From Bog-793 sp963785415 (lineage in GTDB: Bacteria; Actinomycetota; Acidimicrobiia; Acidimicrobiales; Bog-793): 64,000 bases of DNA. Under the pieces are notes generated by a model. That model saw only the letters and a list, made by a program, of their open reading frames with translations. It was not told the origin of the DNA and searched no databases. A program made the position numbers and the translations under genes. Below are positions 37,369-45,325 of this stretch, one piece after another. Numbering within the stretch: position 1 is the stretch's first letter; every line of letters starts with the position of its first letter. The stretch lies in assembly GCA_963785415.1 (NCBI GenBank), contig CAWAVB010000001.1:1178001-1242000 (forward strand). Reading direction: 5' to 3'.

Positions 37369-38749
37369 CTTTGACGTGGCCGCGATGCTCGCGTCGCGCG
37401 ACGCCCTGCTCGCCGCCGCGGCAGAACGCGCCCGCTCCTACCTCGCGGCCATCGACGAGCGGCGTGTTCCGCCAACGCACGAGGCGATCGCCGCTCTCGA
37501 GGCGTTCGACATGCCCCTGCCGGACCGCGGCCTCGACGGGCTCCGCGCCCTCGCGCTCCTCGACGATGTCGGATCGCCCGCGACGATGGCGACGACGGGT
37601 CCCCGCTTCTTCGGGTTCGTGAACGGAGGGGCTCTGCCGATCGCCGTCGCGACCTCGTGGCTGCTCGCCGCCTGGGACCAGAATGCCGCGTTGCGGGTCA
37701 TGTCGCCGGTTGCGGCGCGTCTCGAGGCCACAGCGCTTCGATGGTTGACCGAGCTCTTCGGGCTCCCCGAGGGTACGGCCGGCGGTTTCGTGACCGGCGC
37801 GACGATGGCGAACGCGACCTGCCTCGCCGCGGCACGCGACGCGGTCCTCGCGGCGACGGGTTGGGACGCGTCGGCGCGCGGCCTCGTCGGTGCGCCAGAG
37901 ATCGAGGTCGTCGTGAGCTCCGAGGCCCACGCGACGGTCCACAAGGCGCTCGGGATCGTCGGGCTCGGCCGGGATCGCGTAACGAGGCTTGCCGTCGACG
38001 CGCAAGGACGCGTCCGGGCGGATTCGCTCCCGACACTTCGCCAACCGGCGATCGTCTGTCTGCAGGCCGGAAACGTGAACTCAGGAGCGAGCGACCCGTT
38101 CGTTCCGCTCGTCCGGTGGGCTCGCGAGCAAGGCGCGTGGGTCCACGTCGACGGCGCGTTCGGGATGTGGGCCGCCGCGTCGCCGAAGATCGCCCCGGCG
38201 GTCGCCGGGGTCGACCGGGCCGACTCCTGGGCGACGGACGCGCACAAGTGGCTGAACACCACCTACGACTGCGGCATCGCCTTCGTGCGCGACCCCGACG
38301 CCCTGCGCCGGTCGATGCAGGCGCGGGCCGCCTACCTCGTCGCCGAGGCCGAGCACGAGACGATGGAGTACACGCCGCAGTCGTCGCAGCGGGCACGGGG
38401 AGCCGAAGTGTGGGCCGTCCTCGCCACGCTCGGACGCGGCGACGTCGCCGCGCTCGTGGAGCGCTCCTGCGCGCTGGCGAGGCGCTTCGCCGAGGGGCTC
38501 GCCGCGTCGGGGTTCCAGGTGCTCAACGAAGTCGTCTTGAACCAGGTCGTCGTGGAATTCGGGGACGCGGAACGCACCGCCGCCGTGATTGCGGCCGTGC
38601 AGGAGGACGGAACGTGCTGGTGCGGCCCGACGACGTGGCAGAGACGCCGGGCGATGCGCATCAGCGTCTCTTGCTGGGCGACGACGGACGACGACATCGA
38701 CCGCAGCATCGCCTCCGTCGTCCGCTGCGCTTCGGAGCCGCACCCGTAG
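37361..38749 (+). CDS. PLP-dependent group II decarboxylase (second copy)
   Basis: This is the same superfamily as the enzyme at 2.5 kb but a distant paralogue. The PLP lysine is K296 in DAHKWLN, the cofactor Asp lies in WVHVDGAFGMW, and GGFVTGATMANATCLAAARDA forms the phosphate-binding segment. SSEAHATVHKALGIVGLG carries the ring-stacking His. The length (462 aa) is normal. ATG 37361 overlaps the EamA stop by 8 nt, so both are translated together. Likely products are amines or, as in some plant and bacterial members, aldehydes. The coupled exporter favours a secreted amine. Confidence 0.88.
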   Translation: MSDFDVAAMLASRDALLAAAAERARSYLAAIDERRVPPTHEAIAALEAFDMPLPDRGLDGLRALALLDDVGSPATMATTGPRFFGFVNGGALPIAVATSWLLAAWDQNAALRVMSPVAARLEATALRWLTELFGLPEGTAGGFVTGATMANATCLAAARDAVLAATGWDASARGLVGAPEIEVVVSSEAHATVHKALGIVGLGRDRVTRLAVDAQGRVRADSLPTLRQPAIVCLQAGNVNSGASDPFVPLVRWAREQGAWVHVDGAFGMWAAASPKIAPAVAGVDRADSWATDAHKWLNTTYDCGIAFVRDPDALRRSMQARAAYLVAEAEHETMEYTPQSSQRARGAEVWAVLATLGRGDVAALVERSCALARRFAEGLAASGFQVLNEVVLNQVVVEFGDAERTAAVIAAVQEDGTCWCGPTTWQRRRAMRISVSCWATTDDDIDRSIASVVRCASEPHP

Positions 38750-38843
38750 GGGCGCTCACGGCTCCTCGGGATCGAGCACCGACTGCCTTCTGCCGCCGTC
38801 CGGCCCTGACAAAGGCAAACGGTGACCGGACGAGGAAGCCTCC

Positions 38844-39617
38844 TTAGAGCACTTTGGCGAGGAACGACCGGGTCCGTTCGTTCTTCGGGTTGGCGAGCAT
38901 CTCCCGAGGCTGACCGGTCTCGACGACGACTCCTTCGTCCATGAAGATGAGCGAATCGGCGACCTCGCGGGCAAAACCCATCTCGTGTGTGACGACGATC
39001 ATCGTCATCCCGTCCTCGGCGAGACCCCGCATGACGTCGAGGACATCGCCGACGAGCTCGGGATCGAGCGCCGAGGTCGGTTCGTCGAAGAGCATGAGAC
39101 TCGGCTCCATCGCGAGCGCCCTTGCGATCGCGATTCGCTGCTGTTGACCGCCTGAGAGCTGACTCGGATAGCTGGCGAGCTTGTCGGCGAGCCCGACCCG
39201 GTCGAGGAGCTTGCGGGCACGCTCCTCGGCGGCCGACCTCAACTCGTGTTTGACCCGGATCGGACCGAGCGTGACATTCTCGAGCGCCGTCATGTGCGGG
39301 AAGAGATTGAACCGCTGGAAGACCATCCCGATCTTCGCCCGCTTGGCGCAGACCTCCTTGTCCCTCAGCTCGTACAGCTTGCCCCCGTGCTGTCGGTAGC
39401 CGACGAGCTCGCCGTCGACCGAAAGCCGGCCGGCGGTGACCTTCTCGAGGTGGTTGATGCACCGAAGGAACGTGCTCTTGCCCGAGCCCGACGGTCCGAT
39501 GAGACACGTCACCTGCCCCCTGGCGACCTCGAGGTCGATCCCGCGCAGGGCCTCGAACCGCCCGTACGACTTGCGCACGCCCTCCGCCTGGACGGCGAGC
39601 GTGTCCGACGCCGTCAC
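38844..39617 (-). CDS. Polar amino acid ABC transporter ATP-binding protein
   Basis: This is a GlnQ/HisP-type ATPase with Walker A GPSGSGKST, the Q loop in GMVFQRFNLFPHMT, signature LSGGQQQR, Walker B LMLFDEPTSALDPE and the switch His in VVTHEMGFARE. GTG 39617 overlaps the permease stop as GTGA, which fixes the start and shows coupling; the open frame above it is not coding. At 257 aa it is of standard length. It powers uptake with the permease and binding protein encoded just upstream. Confidence 0.95.
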   Translation of the reverse strand: MTASDTLAVQAEGVRKSYGRFEALRGIDLEVARGQVTCLIGPSGSGKSTFLRCINHLEKVTAGRLSVDGELVGYRQHGGKLYELRDKEVCAKRAKIGMVFQRFNLFPHMTALENVTLGPIRVKHELRSAAEERARKLLDRVGLADKLASYPSQLSGGQQQRIAIARALAMEPSLMLFDEPTSALDPELVGDVLDVMRGLAEDGMTMIVVTHEMGFAREVADSLIFMDEGVVVETGQPREMLANPKNERTRSFLAKVL

Positions 39618-40630
39618 GGCAGGCCCGCCCCGGGTCGGCCCAGGGAATCGATCTGCAGGATCGTGTTCTCCTGGCGCAGGTTGATCACGGCGACGCGCTG
39701 GCGGAGCCGCTGATAGGGCGTGGGCGGGAGCTCTCGCAGTGCGCCCTTCGCGAAGTGGCGCTCCAGGTAGTACTGACCGATCGAGAGGATCGTCGTCACG
39801 ATGAGGTACCAGATGCAGGCGACCATCAGCATCGGCACGATCTCGTAGGTCCACGCGTAGATCAACTCGACGGAGAACAACAGCTCGGCGACGCTGATAA
39901 CGCTCACCAATGACGACGTCTTCAGCATCGAGATCGTCTCATTGCCCGTTGGCGGGATGATGACACGCATCGCCTGCGGCAACACGATGCGCCGCAACGT
40001 CTGGCCATGCGTCATACCGAGTGCGTGTGCCGCCTCGGTCTGGCCCTCGTCAACTGACAGGATTCCTGCCCGGACGATCTCGGCCATGTAGGCGCCCTCG
40101 TTCAGCCCGAGGGCGATCACTCCCGCGACGAACGGCGTCACCAAGGTGTTGGCGCTGAAGTGGACGAAGGCCGGACCGAACGGGATGCCGAGCGTCAACT
40201 TCGGATACAGGTAGGCGATGAAATTCCAGAAGATCACCTGGACGAGCACGGGGGTTCCGCGAAAGAACCAGATGTACAGCCAGCTGGCGTTGGAGACGAG
40301 CGGGTTCGTCGAGAGGCGCATGACCGCAAAGGCAATCCCCAAAAAGATACCGATCGCCATCGCGAGCACGGTCAACTCGATCGTTATCTCAAGACCCAAG
40401 AGCACCGGTCTTGCCGTGAAGTACTGGCCGATCACGTTCCACTGATAACGGGGCGTGTGCACCCCGTAGCGGTACGTCGAGGAGTAAGCGAGAGTGTGGA
40501 CGAGCATCGCCGCGAGCAGAACGACGATCGCCCCGGCCACCCAGCGTCCCGTGTGGCGAACGGGGACCGCTGTGATCCCGCCGCCGGTCGGGCGCGCCCC
40601 TTGCGCGCCCGCCGGCTCAGATGTCGTCAC
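39614..40630 (-). CDS. Polar amino acid ABC transporter permease
   Basis: This is a HisM/GlnP-type inner-membrane permease. After a longer than usual N-terminal part (about 75 residues with one extra helix, residues 28-50), the core has VLLGLEITIELTVLAMAIG, YIWFFRGTPVLVQ, and the EAA loop AYMAEIVRAGILSVDEGQTEAA followed by LGMTHGQTLRRIVLPQA. About 338 residues is longer than the 220-250 typical of the family because of the N-terminal extension. It is coupled to the ATPase gene by a 4-nt overlap. Confidence 0.93.
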   Translation of the reverse strand: MTTSEPAGAQGARPTGGGITAVPVRHTGRWVAGAIVVLLAAMLVHTLAYSSTYRYGVHTPRYQWNVIGQYFTARPVLLGLEITIELTVLAMAIGIFLGIAFAVMRLSTNPLVSNASWLYIWFFRGTPVLVQVIFWNFIAYLYPKLTLGIPFGPAFVHFSANTLVTPFVAGVIALGLNEGAYMAEIVRAGILSVDEGQTEAAHALGMTHGQTLRRIVLPQAMRVIIPPTGNETISMLKTSSLVSVISVAELLFSVELIYAWTYEIVPMLMVACIWYLIVTTILSIGQYYLERHFAKGALRELPPTPYQRLRQRVAVINLRQENTILQIDSLGRPGAGLP

Positions 40631-40682
40631 GACCAGCGCCTTGCCATGGACCCGCGGGTCACGATGGACTGACGACGACTAG

Positions 40683-41564
40683 CTAGCTGGTCGCGCCGTT
40701 GATGACGGGCTTCGAGATCGCGCCCGATTCGACGCCCCACTTGTCCATGATCTTCGCGTAGATCCCGTCGGAGATGAGCTCCTTGACCGCGCCGAGCACT
40801 GGCTTCGCCAGGCCGTTCTTCGGCAGCGCGATCCCGTACGGCGCAGTCTCGAACGCCTTGCCCGACAGTTTGAACTGCCCCTTGGACTGGGCGACGATGT
40901 ACGCCGCGACCTGCGAGTCCGCGAAGCCGATCTGCGCACGGCCCGAAGAGACGGCGAGGTTCGCCTCGCTCTGGGTCTGGTACGTGCTGACGCCGACATG
41001 GCACTTCCTCGCCTGGGACTGCGCGTCGGACGCTTCGGTCGTCCCAAGCTCGACGGAGACCGAATGACCGCAAAGCGACTTGAGGCCGTTCAACTTCAGC
41101 TTGCTGTTCGCCGCGACGTAGAACGCCTCGCCGGCGCTGAAGTAGTCGACGAAATCCACGACCTTCTCACGCAGCTTGTTATCGGTGAACGACGACATGC
41201 CGATCTCGTACTTCCCGGCACCCATGCCGGTGAGGATGGTCGCGAATGCCACGTTCTCGAGCTTGAGCTTCAACCCGAGCACCTGACCGATCGCGTTGAT
41301 CAGGTCGACGTCCATGCCGACGATCTGGCCGTTGGCGGCCACGAACTCGTCGGGGGGATAGGTCGCGTCCATCGCGACGACGACCGGGGACATGGCGCGT
41401 ACCGAGGCCGGGACCTCGGCGGCGAGCGTCGGGGACTTCGGCGCCTTCGGAATCGTCGACCCCCCGCTGCTCGCCGCAGCGGTGGTCGCGGTCGCAACGA
41501 GGGAAACCGCAGATAGGAGCGCCGCGCCGAGGGCAAGCGCACGACGGGAAGAGGGGAGCCGCAC
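40683..41564 (-). CDS. Polar amino acid ABC transporter substrate-binding protein
   Basis: A Sec signal peptide (SRRALALGAALLSAVSLVATA) precedes a bacterial SBP_3 fold. It carries VVVAMDATYPPDEFVAANGQ at the ligand site, GMDVDLINAIGQVLG, the MSSFTDNKLREKVVDFVDY segment and SVELGTTEASDAQ. The length (293 aa) is normal. GTG 41564 is preceded by GGAGGTGA. There is no lipobox, so a transmembrane or wall-associated anchor is possible. The D-A-T-Y-P-P motif suits polar amino acids; which one is not clear. Confidence 0.93.
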   Translation of the reverse strand: MRLPSSRRALALGAALLSAVSLVATATTAAASSGGSTIPKAPKSPTLAAEVPASVRAMSPVVVAMDATYPPDEFVAANGQIVGMDVDLINAIGQVLGLKLKLENVAFATILTGMGAGKYEIGMSSFTDNKLREKVVDFVDYFSAGEAFYVAANSKLKLNGLKSLCGHSVSVELGTTEASDAQSQARKCHVGVSTYQTQSEANLAVSSGRAQIGFADSQVAAYIVAQSKGQFKLSGKAFETAPYGIALPKNGLAKPVLGAVKELISDGIYAKIMDKWGVESGAISKPVINGATS

Positions 41565-41784
41565 CGTTCACCTCCATGAGGCCGAAATCGGACGTTTATA
41601 CCTTGGCAACATTCGGAACTTGGTGCAAAAGACAGTGGCGTTGAACTCCCCCCTCGCCCGAGTGGGACCGAGACGGACTCCATTCGACGACGCGCCGACG
41701 GGCGACGTGGGGGGTGCGGCCTCACCGGACGCGACCAATCCGGGAGTGGTCGACGATCTCCGATCCGCCAGTCGAGCGACGCGA

Positions 41785-41815
41785 CATCGCCACCCGCTGT
41801 GCGCGGGTGGCGATG
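41785..41815 (-). terminator. Perfect 13-bp hairpin downstream of a membrane protein gene
   Basis: CATCGCCACCCGC (41785-41797) and GCGGGTGGCGATG (41803-41815) are exact reverse complements around a 5-nt loop. It begins 35 nt after the stop of the minus-strand membrane protein gene and lies upstream of the ABC importer genes, so it can separate the two transcripts. There is no T-tract. The rest of 41565-41849 holds no gene that I can support. Confidence 0.6.
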
Positions 41816-41849
41816 AAGAACCGACGACGCGCGAAGCGTCGGCCGTGAT

Positions 41850-42305
41850 CTATGAGGTCTTCGCGCCCTGCATCTTCTTGACGAACGGCATGACGTACGG
41901 AGCGACCGCGACGATCGCCGCGATCAGGGCGACGAACGCCCCATAGCGCCAACCGACACCCGAGCCACCCGGCTTGAGCAAGAAGCCGATCAGCACGAGG
42001 AGGAAGTTGATCCCAGTCGCACCGAAAAAGAGCATGTCTTCGGCGAACGGCAACTTGAACGGCATCTCGTCGAAGCTCGCCTTAATCACCAGGTAGATGA
42101 GGATTAGGAGGCACAGAATCAAGTCGATGTAGAGGTACCCGTGCGCCGAGAGTCCGGAAACCGTGGCGCTGACGCTGTAGACGCCGAAGGTCGCGCTCAC
42201 TCCGAACCAGTCGAGGAACAGCGAAATAAACAACACAAAGGTTGCGATCCCGACGATGCGGTCGACCTTTGTCCATCGGGCGACATCAAATTTCACTTCG
42301 GCCAT
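41850..42305 (-). CDS. Small integral membrane protein (151 aa)
   Basis: Four hydrophobic helices are visible: about 17-40 (VGIATFVLFISLFLDWFGVS), 58-76 (LYIDLILCLLILIYLVIK), 90-112 and 122-141. The N-terminus is basic and amphipathic (VKFDVARWTKVDR) and the C-terminus is basic (VKKMQGAKTS). ATG 42305 has AAGGGGG upstream. The coding sequence is less G+C-biased than its neighbours, as is usual for membrane proteins. I do not recognise a characterised family. Actinobacteria carry many DUF-type four-helix proteins of this layout. Confidence 0.7.
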   Translation of the reverse strand: MAEVKFDVARWTKVDRIVGIATFVLFISLFLDWFGVSATFGVYSVSATVSGLSAHGYLYIDLILCLLILIYLVIKASFDEMPFKLPFAEDMLFFGATGINFLLVLIGFLLKPGGSGVGWRYGAFVALIAAIVAVAPYVMPFVKKMQGAKTS

Positions 42306-42564
42306 CAGGCCCCCTTGTCAATCAGACGACCCTCCCCCGCGCGTTCGTTGCACAGGGTGCGACCGAACCGTACACGCGATCGAACCCGACGCGCCGGGAT
42401 CCTCCGGCTCCCCTGAACCGGCTCTGTCCTCCTCGTCGCGGTCACGGCTGCCCGACCGCGACCGGGCGGACCGACCTCCCTGGATCCCGGCCGTCCGAGG
42501 ATGGTCGGCCGAGGTCAGGGGCTCTTTCTCGCCGGCGGCAGCGACTGCGCACGATCTCCTCTTG
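42306..42564. other. Non-coding spacer upstream of the SOS-box gene
   Basis: No gene is supported here. Open frames on both strands are rich in Arg, Pro and Ser and have no ribosome binding site. With the SOS box it makes up the 314-nt spacer between two divergent genes. Confidence 0.5.
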
Positions 42565-42598
42565 CGCGCGCTATCGAACAGGTGTTCGATAGCGCGCG
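42565..42598. promoter_or_regulatory. SOS box (LexA operator) inside a 34-nt palindrome
   Basis: CGCGCGCTATCGAACA and its exact reverse complement flank a central GG. The core TCGAACAGGTGTTCGA fits the actinobacterial LexA consensus TCGAAC-N4-GTTCGA with no mismatch. It ends 21 nt before the ATG of the 74-codon gene at 42620, where it would cover the promoter. I infer LexA repression and DNA-damage induction of that gene and the one behind it. The extended symmetry beyond the core also allows a cruciform or RNA hairpin. Confidence 0.75.
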
Positions 42599-42619
42599 AC
42601 GGACCGAAAGGAGTCGGCA

Positions 42620-42844
42620 ATGGGAGTGATGCGAATACTGGACAGCAGCGGCGACGCCAAGGTCGTCTGGGACGTGCGCGACGACGAGGCCCTCGCTCGG
42701 GCGGCGAAGATCTTCGATGGGCTCGCCGCCGAGGGTGAGATCGCCTACGAGCGGAATGGCCCGCAGACCGTGGCCTCACGCGTCAACGCGTTCAACCCGG
42801 ACGCGGACGAGATCATCTGGGTGCGCCCCCTCCAGGGCGGATGA
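42620..42844 (+). CDS. Small protein (74 aa) under an SOS box
   Basis: ATG 42620 has AAAGGAG at 6-nt spacing. The product starts MRILDSSGDAKVVWD after a short lead, continues as a helix (DEALARAAKIFDGLAAEG), then IAYERNG and a C-terminal NPDADEIIWVRPLQGG. This strand-helix-strand shape with a conserved-looking Gly-Gly end resembles small uncharacterised proteins I have seen in other bacteria, but I know no function. The LexA-type operator directly upstream suggests DNA-damage induction. The next gene starts 1 nt after its stop. Confidence 0.75.
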   Translation: MGVMRILDSSGDAKVVWDVRDDEALARAAKIFDGLAAEGEIAYERNGPQTVASRVNAFNPDADEIIWVRPLQGG

Positions 42845-42845
42845 C

Positions 42846-43493
42846 TTGCCTTCGCTGCTCCCGCTCGAAGAGCTCCCCGGCCGTGGTCTCCTCGTCGAGG
42901 TCGTCGGCGGCCGCCACGACGGGGAGCTCCTCGTCGTCGTCTCAGAACGCCGGGGCGCGGGGTGCCGCCGGGCATCGGAGGTCATCGGCGAGTGTGAGAT
43001 AAGCGATGAGATCCGCGAGACGCTCGCCCTTGTCGAGCGCCAAGCTGCTGGGTCGTTGCCGACCGTCCCGGCACGCCCCAGGACAACGAGAGCCCGGCGG
43101 CGGGACAGTCCGACGCAGGCCCAGTCCACTCCGAGTCGGACCGCGGCACGATCGCTCCTCGAGTCGCTCCTCGACGAGGGCCAACTCGCCTCCTGGCACG
43201 ACCACGGGCGATTCGAGGTTCCGGTGGCTGACGGGACGGTCGAGCTCGGCGCGCTCTACGACCTGCGATATCGCCGGTCCGACGGAGCCGAGTTCTCGCT
43301 TTGCGTGGTGCCGCGGTCGCACACGACTCTTCCGCTCGACGATATCTGGACCAACCTGCTGCTCGTTCTGCGTTCCGACCCCCACGAGTTCTTCCGGGTT
43401 GCCAACTACCGCCGCTTTGGTTCGACCGACGCGCTCCGGCGCGGGCCCTTACCGAGACGCTGTGCCGACGTTCCAGCAGGGGCCGGGGCGTGA
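42846..43493 (+). CDS. Hypothetical protein (215 aa) in the SOS-box unit
   Basis: The frame opens at TTG 42846, one nucleotide after the previous TGA, with GGGCGG as a possible ribosome binding site. The N-terminus (PLEELPGRGLLVEVVGG) and the strand pair GELLVVVSERRGAG look structured. A Pro/Arg-rich linker (about 75-105) follows, then a second domain with LLESLLDEGQLASWHDHGRF, ALYDLRYRRSDGAEFSLCVV and IWTNLLLVLRSDPHEFFRVA. I do not recognise either domain. Spacing suggests one operon with the 74-aa protein, hence possible SOS control. Confidence 0.6.
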   Translation: MPSLLPLEELPGRGLLVEVVGGRHDGELLVVVSERRGAGCRRASEVIGECEISDEIRETLALVERQAAGSLPTVPARPRTTRARRRDSPTQAQSTPSRTAARSLLESLLDEGQLASWHDHGRFEVPVADGTVELGALYDLRYRRSDGAEFSLCVVPRSHTTLPLDDIWTNLLLVLRSDPHEFFRVANYRRFGSTDALRRGPLPRRCADVPAGAGA

Positions 43494-43550
43494 AATCCGA
43501 CCGAGCCACGAACCGTTCGCCCACCTCGTCCCCGGCAGATTCCGCGAGCC

Positions 43551-43913
43551 TCAGCGTCCCCGCACGCGGTCCAGCCGACGGCGGTCCCGCTTCGTCGGAC
43601 GCCCCGCCGCCGGGTCCCGGACGAATGCCACCGGCCCGACGTCCTCCGGGGGCGCAGCCGGGGTGTGGTCCACATAGCAGGACGCGGCGATCGGCGCCCC
43701 GACCCGCTTGTCGATCACGGTGGCGACTTCGAGGATCCGCTCCCTCCCCCGGGTCCGGGTCGTCACACGGTCACCTACCCGCACGCTGCCGGCCGGTTTC
43801 ACCCTGGCGCCGTTGAGACGCACGTGTCCGCCGCGGCACGCCGCCGATGCCTCGGTACGGGTCTTGAAAGCCCGCACCGCCCAAAGCCAGCGGTCGATCC
43901 TCGTCGACTCCAT
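43551..43913 (-). CDS. S4-domain RNA-binding protein (Hsp15/HslR-like)
   Basis: The 120-aa protein opens with the S4 fold: MESTRIDRWLWAVRAFKTRTEA, then RGGHVRLNGARVKPAGSVRVGD. Hsp15 (HslR) binds stalled 50S subunits that carry peptidyl-tRNA and helps recycle them. The basic C-terminus (GRPTKRDRRRLDRVRGR) fits that group. The length is close to the family norm of about 130. It is convergent with the SOS-unit gene and divergent from the amidase gene. Confidence 0.87.
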   Translation of the reverse strand: MESTRIDRWLWAVRAFKTRTEASAACRGGHVRLNGARVKPAGSVRVGDRVTTRTRGRERILEVATVIDKRVGAPIAASCYVDHTPAAPPEDVGPVAFVRDPAAGRPTKRDRRRLDRVRGR

Positions 43914-44023
43914 GCGCGCATCGTTGCACGGCCCGAAGGGGTGAGCGCAGGAGCCGAGCGGCGTGGCGCGGCAATCGGCCCGGCCTGTGCTCCATGATGG
44001 GGGATCGGACCGGGGAGGCGCGG

Positions 44024-44779
44024 ATGAGGGTTGCGGCTGTCCAGTGCGACGTTGTGTGGGAGGACGTGCCCCTCAACCACGCGCGTCTGGCCGATCGAAT
44101 CGCGGCCGCCGCCGACGCGGGGGCCCGGCTCGTGCTGCTGCCCGAGATGTTCGCCAGCGGGTTCTCGATGGCGACGTCTCGAATCGCCGAGCCTGTCGAC
44201 GGCCCGACGGCGACATTCCTCGGCGAACAGGCGACCACGCTCGGCGTATGGGTCGGAGGATCGTTCGCGTGCCGAACCGAGGGATCCCTCAAGCCGAGGA
44301 ACCGCCTCCTCCTCGCCGCCCCGGACGGTTCGACCGAGTACTACGACAAGGTGCATCCGTTCGCACTTGGTGGCGAGAAGGAACGCTACGCGGCGGGCGA
44401 CAGGCTCGTCACCGTCGCGATCGAAGGAGTCCGCTTCACTCCGTTTATCTGCTACGACCTCCGTTTCGCCGATTGGTTCTGGCGAGCAGCGCCCGGGACC
44501 GACTGCTACGTGGTCGTCGCGAACTGGCCGGCGGAACGACAGTCCCACTGGACCGATTTGCTCCGGGCGCGGGCGATCGAGAACCAGGCCTTCGTCGTCG
44601 GCGTCAACCGGGTGGGAGAGGGCGGCGGCGCCGCCTACCTCGGCCAGAGCGTCGTCTTCGAGCCGTTCGGCGGCGTGGTGGCCGCAGCGGGATCGGCCGA
44701 GGAGACCCTGGTCGCCGAGATCGATCCGGATCGTGTCGTCGAGGTCCGGTCCCGCTATCCGTTTCTCGCGGACAGGTAG
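44024..44779 (+). CDS. Nitrilase-superfamily amidase (omega-amidase-like)
   Basis: This carbon-nitrogen hydrolase has the complete Glu-Lys-Cys triad: E41 in VLLPEMFASGF, K109 in YYDKVHPF and C143 in FICYDLRFADWFW. The DLRFADWFW and NWPAERQSHW segments match the YafV/Nit2 omega-amidase group, which deaminates alpha-ketoglutaramate and alpha-ketosuccinamate. At 251 aa it is of normal length. ATG 44024 is chosen for GGGGAGG 6 nt upstream; an in-frame ATG 30 nt earlier lacks one. A short hypothetical gene follows after 6 nt. Confidence 0.88.
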   Translation: MRVAAVQCDVVWEDVPLNHARLADRIAAAADAGARLVLLPEMFASGFSMATSRIAEPVDGPTATFLGEQATTLGVWVGGSFACRTEGSLKPRNRLLLAAPDGSTEYYDKVHPFALGGEKERYAAGDRLVTVAIEGVRFTPFICYDLRFADWFWRAAPGTDCYVVVANWPAERQSHWTDLLRARAIENQAFVVGVNRVGEGGGAAYLGQSVVFEPFGGVVAAAGSAEETLVAEIDPDRVVEVRSRYPFLADR

Positions 44780-44785
44780 TCAGAC

Positions 44786-45166
44786 GTGCACGTCCGCGAC
44801 GAATTCGCCATCAAGTACGGCGCGTTCCGGCTGCTGCTTTCCGTGCTGGGCCTCGGTCCCCGCTTCTCCCGCGTCGTCGTCGACGCCGACCGCCTCATCG
44901 TGAAGATGGGCTGGGGGTTCTCGGCTGACGTCCCCCGGTCCGCGATCGCGTCGGCGCAGCGAAGCCGGGGACCGGTCGGCGGGATCGGCGTGCACGGATG
45001 GCGCGGTCGCTGGCTCGTCAACGGGGCCGCCTCCGGACTGGTGATTATTCGATTTGATCCTCGCCGACGGGCCCGGGTCATGGGCCTACCTGTCGCGCTC
45101 GCCGACCTGTGCATCTCGCTCGAGGAACCGGACCGGTTCGTCGCAAAGACCGCACCGGGCACCTAG
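44786..45166 (+). CDS. Hypothetical protein (126 aa), PH-like
   Basis: The GTG at 44786 follows the amidase stop by 6 nt, so the two are probably cotranscribed. The protein alternates strands (LIVKMGWGFSADVPRSAI, GIGVHGWRGRWLVNG, GLVIIRFDPRRRARVMGL) and ends in a helix-like VALADLCISLEEPDRFV. That is the pattern of a small PH-like beta sandwich common in uncharacterised actinobacterial proteins. There is no membrane segment or catalytic motif. The function is unknown. Confidence 0.68.
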   Translation: MHVRDEFAIKYGAFRLLLSVLGLGPRFSRVVVDADRLIVKMGWGFSADVPRSAIASAQRSRGPVGGIGVHGWRGRWLVNGAASGLVIIRFDPRRRARVMGLPVALADLCISLEEPDRFVAKTAPGT

Positions 45167-45325
45167 CGAAGCTCCGCCTACGCCAGCTCCTGGACTTCCA
45201 GCCGGACGCGCCGAGCCCTGCGTCCCGATAAGGTCGGCGCGCTGCCGGCGTAGAGGCGGACGCCCGAACCTCCCGCGGCCGTCGACCCACTCGACGACAC
45301 GACAAGCGGCCGGACAGAATCTGAC

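Noticed and set aside
38750..38843. Terminator between the second decarboxylase and the ABC ATPase gene
   Set aside because: Only a 7-bp stem (CGTCCGG/CCGGACG) with a loop of about 22 nt is present, too weak to call.
42841..43000. ATG 42841 as start of the second SOS-unit gene
   Set aside because: It opens a different frame that is Ser-rich and soon stops. The frame with protein-like sequence starts at TTG 42846.
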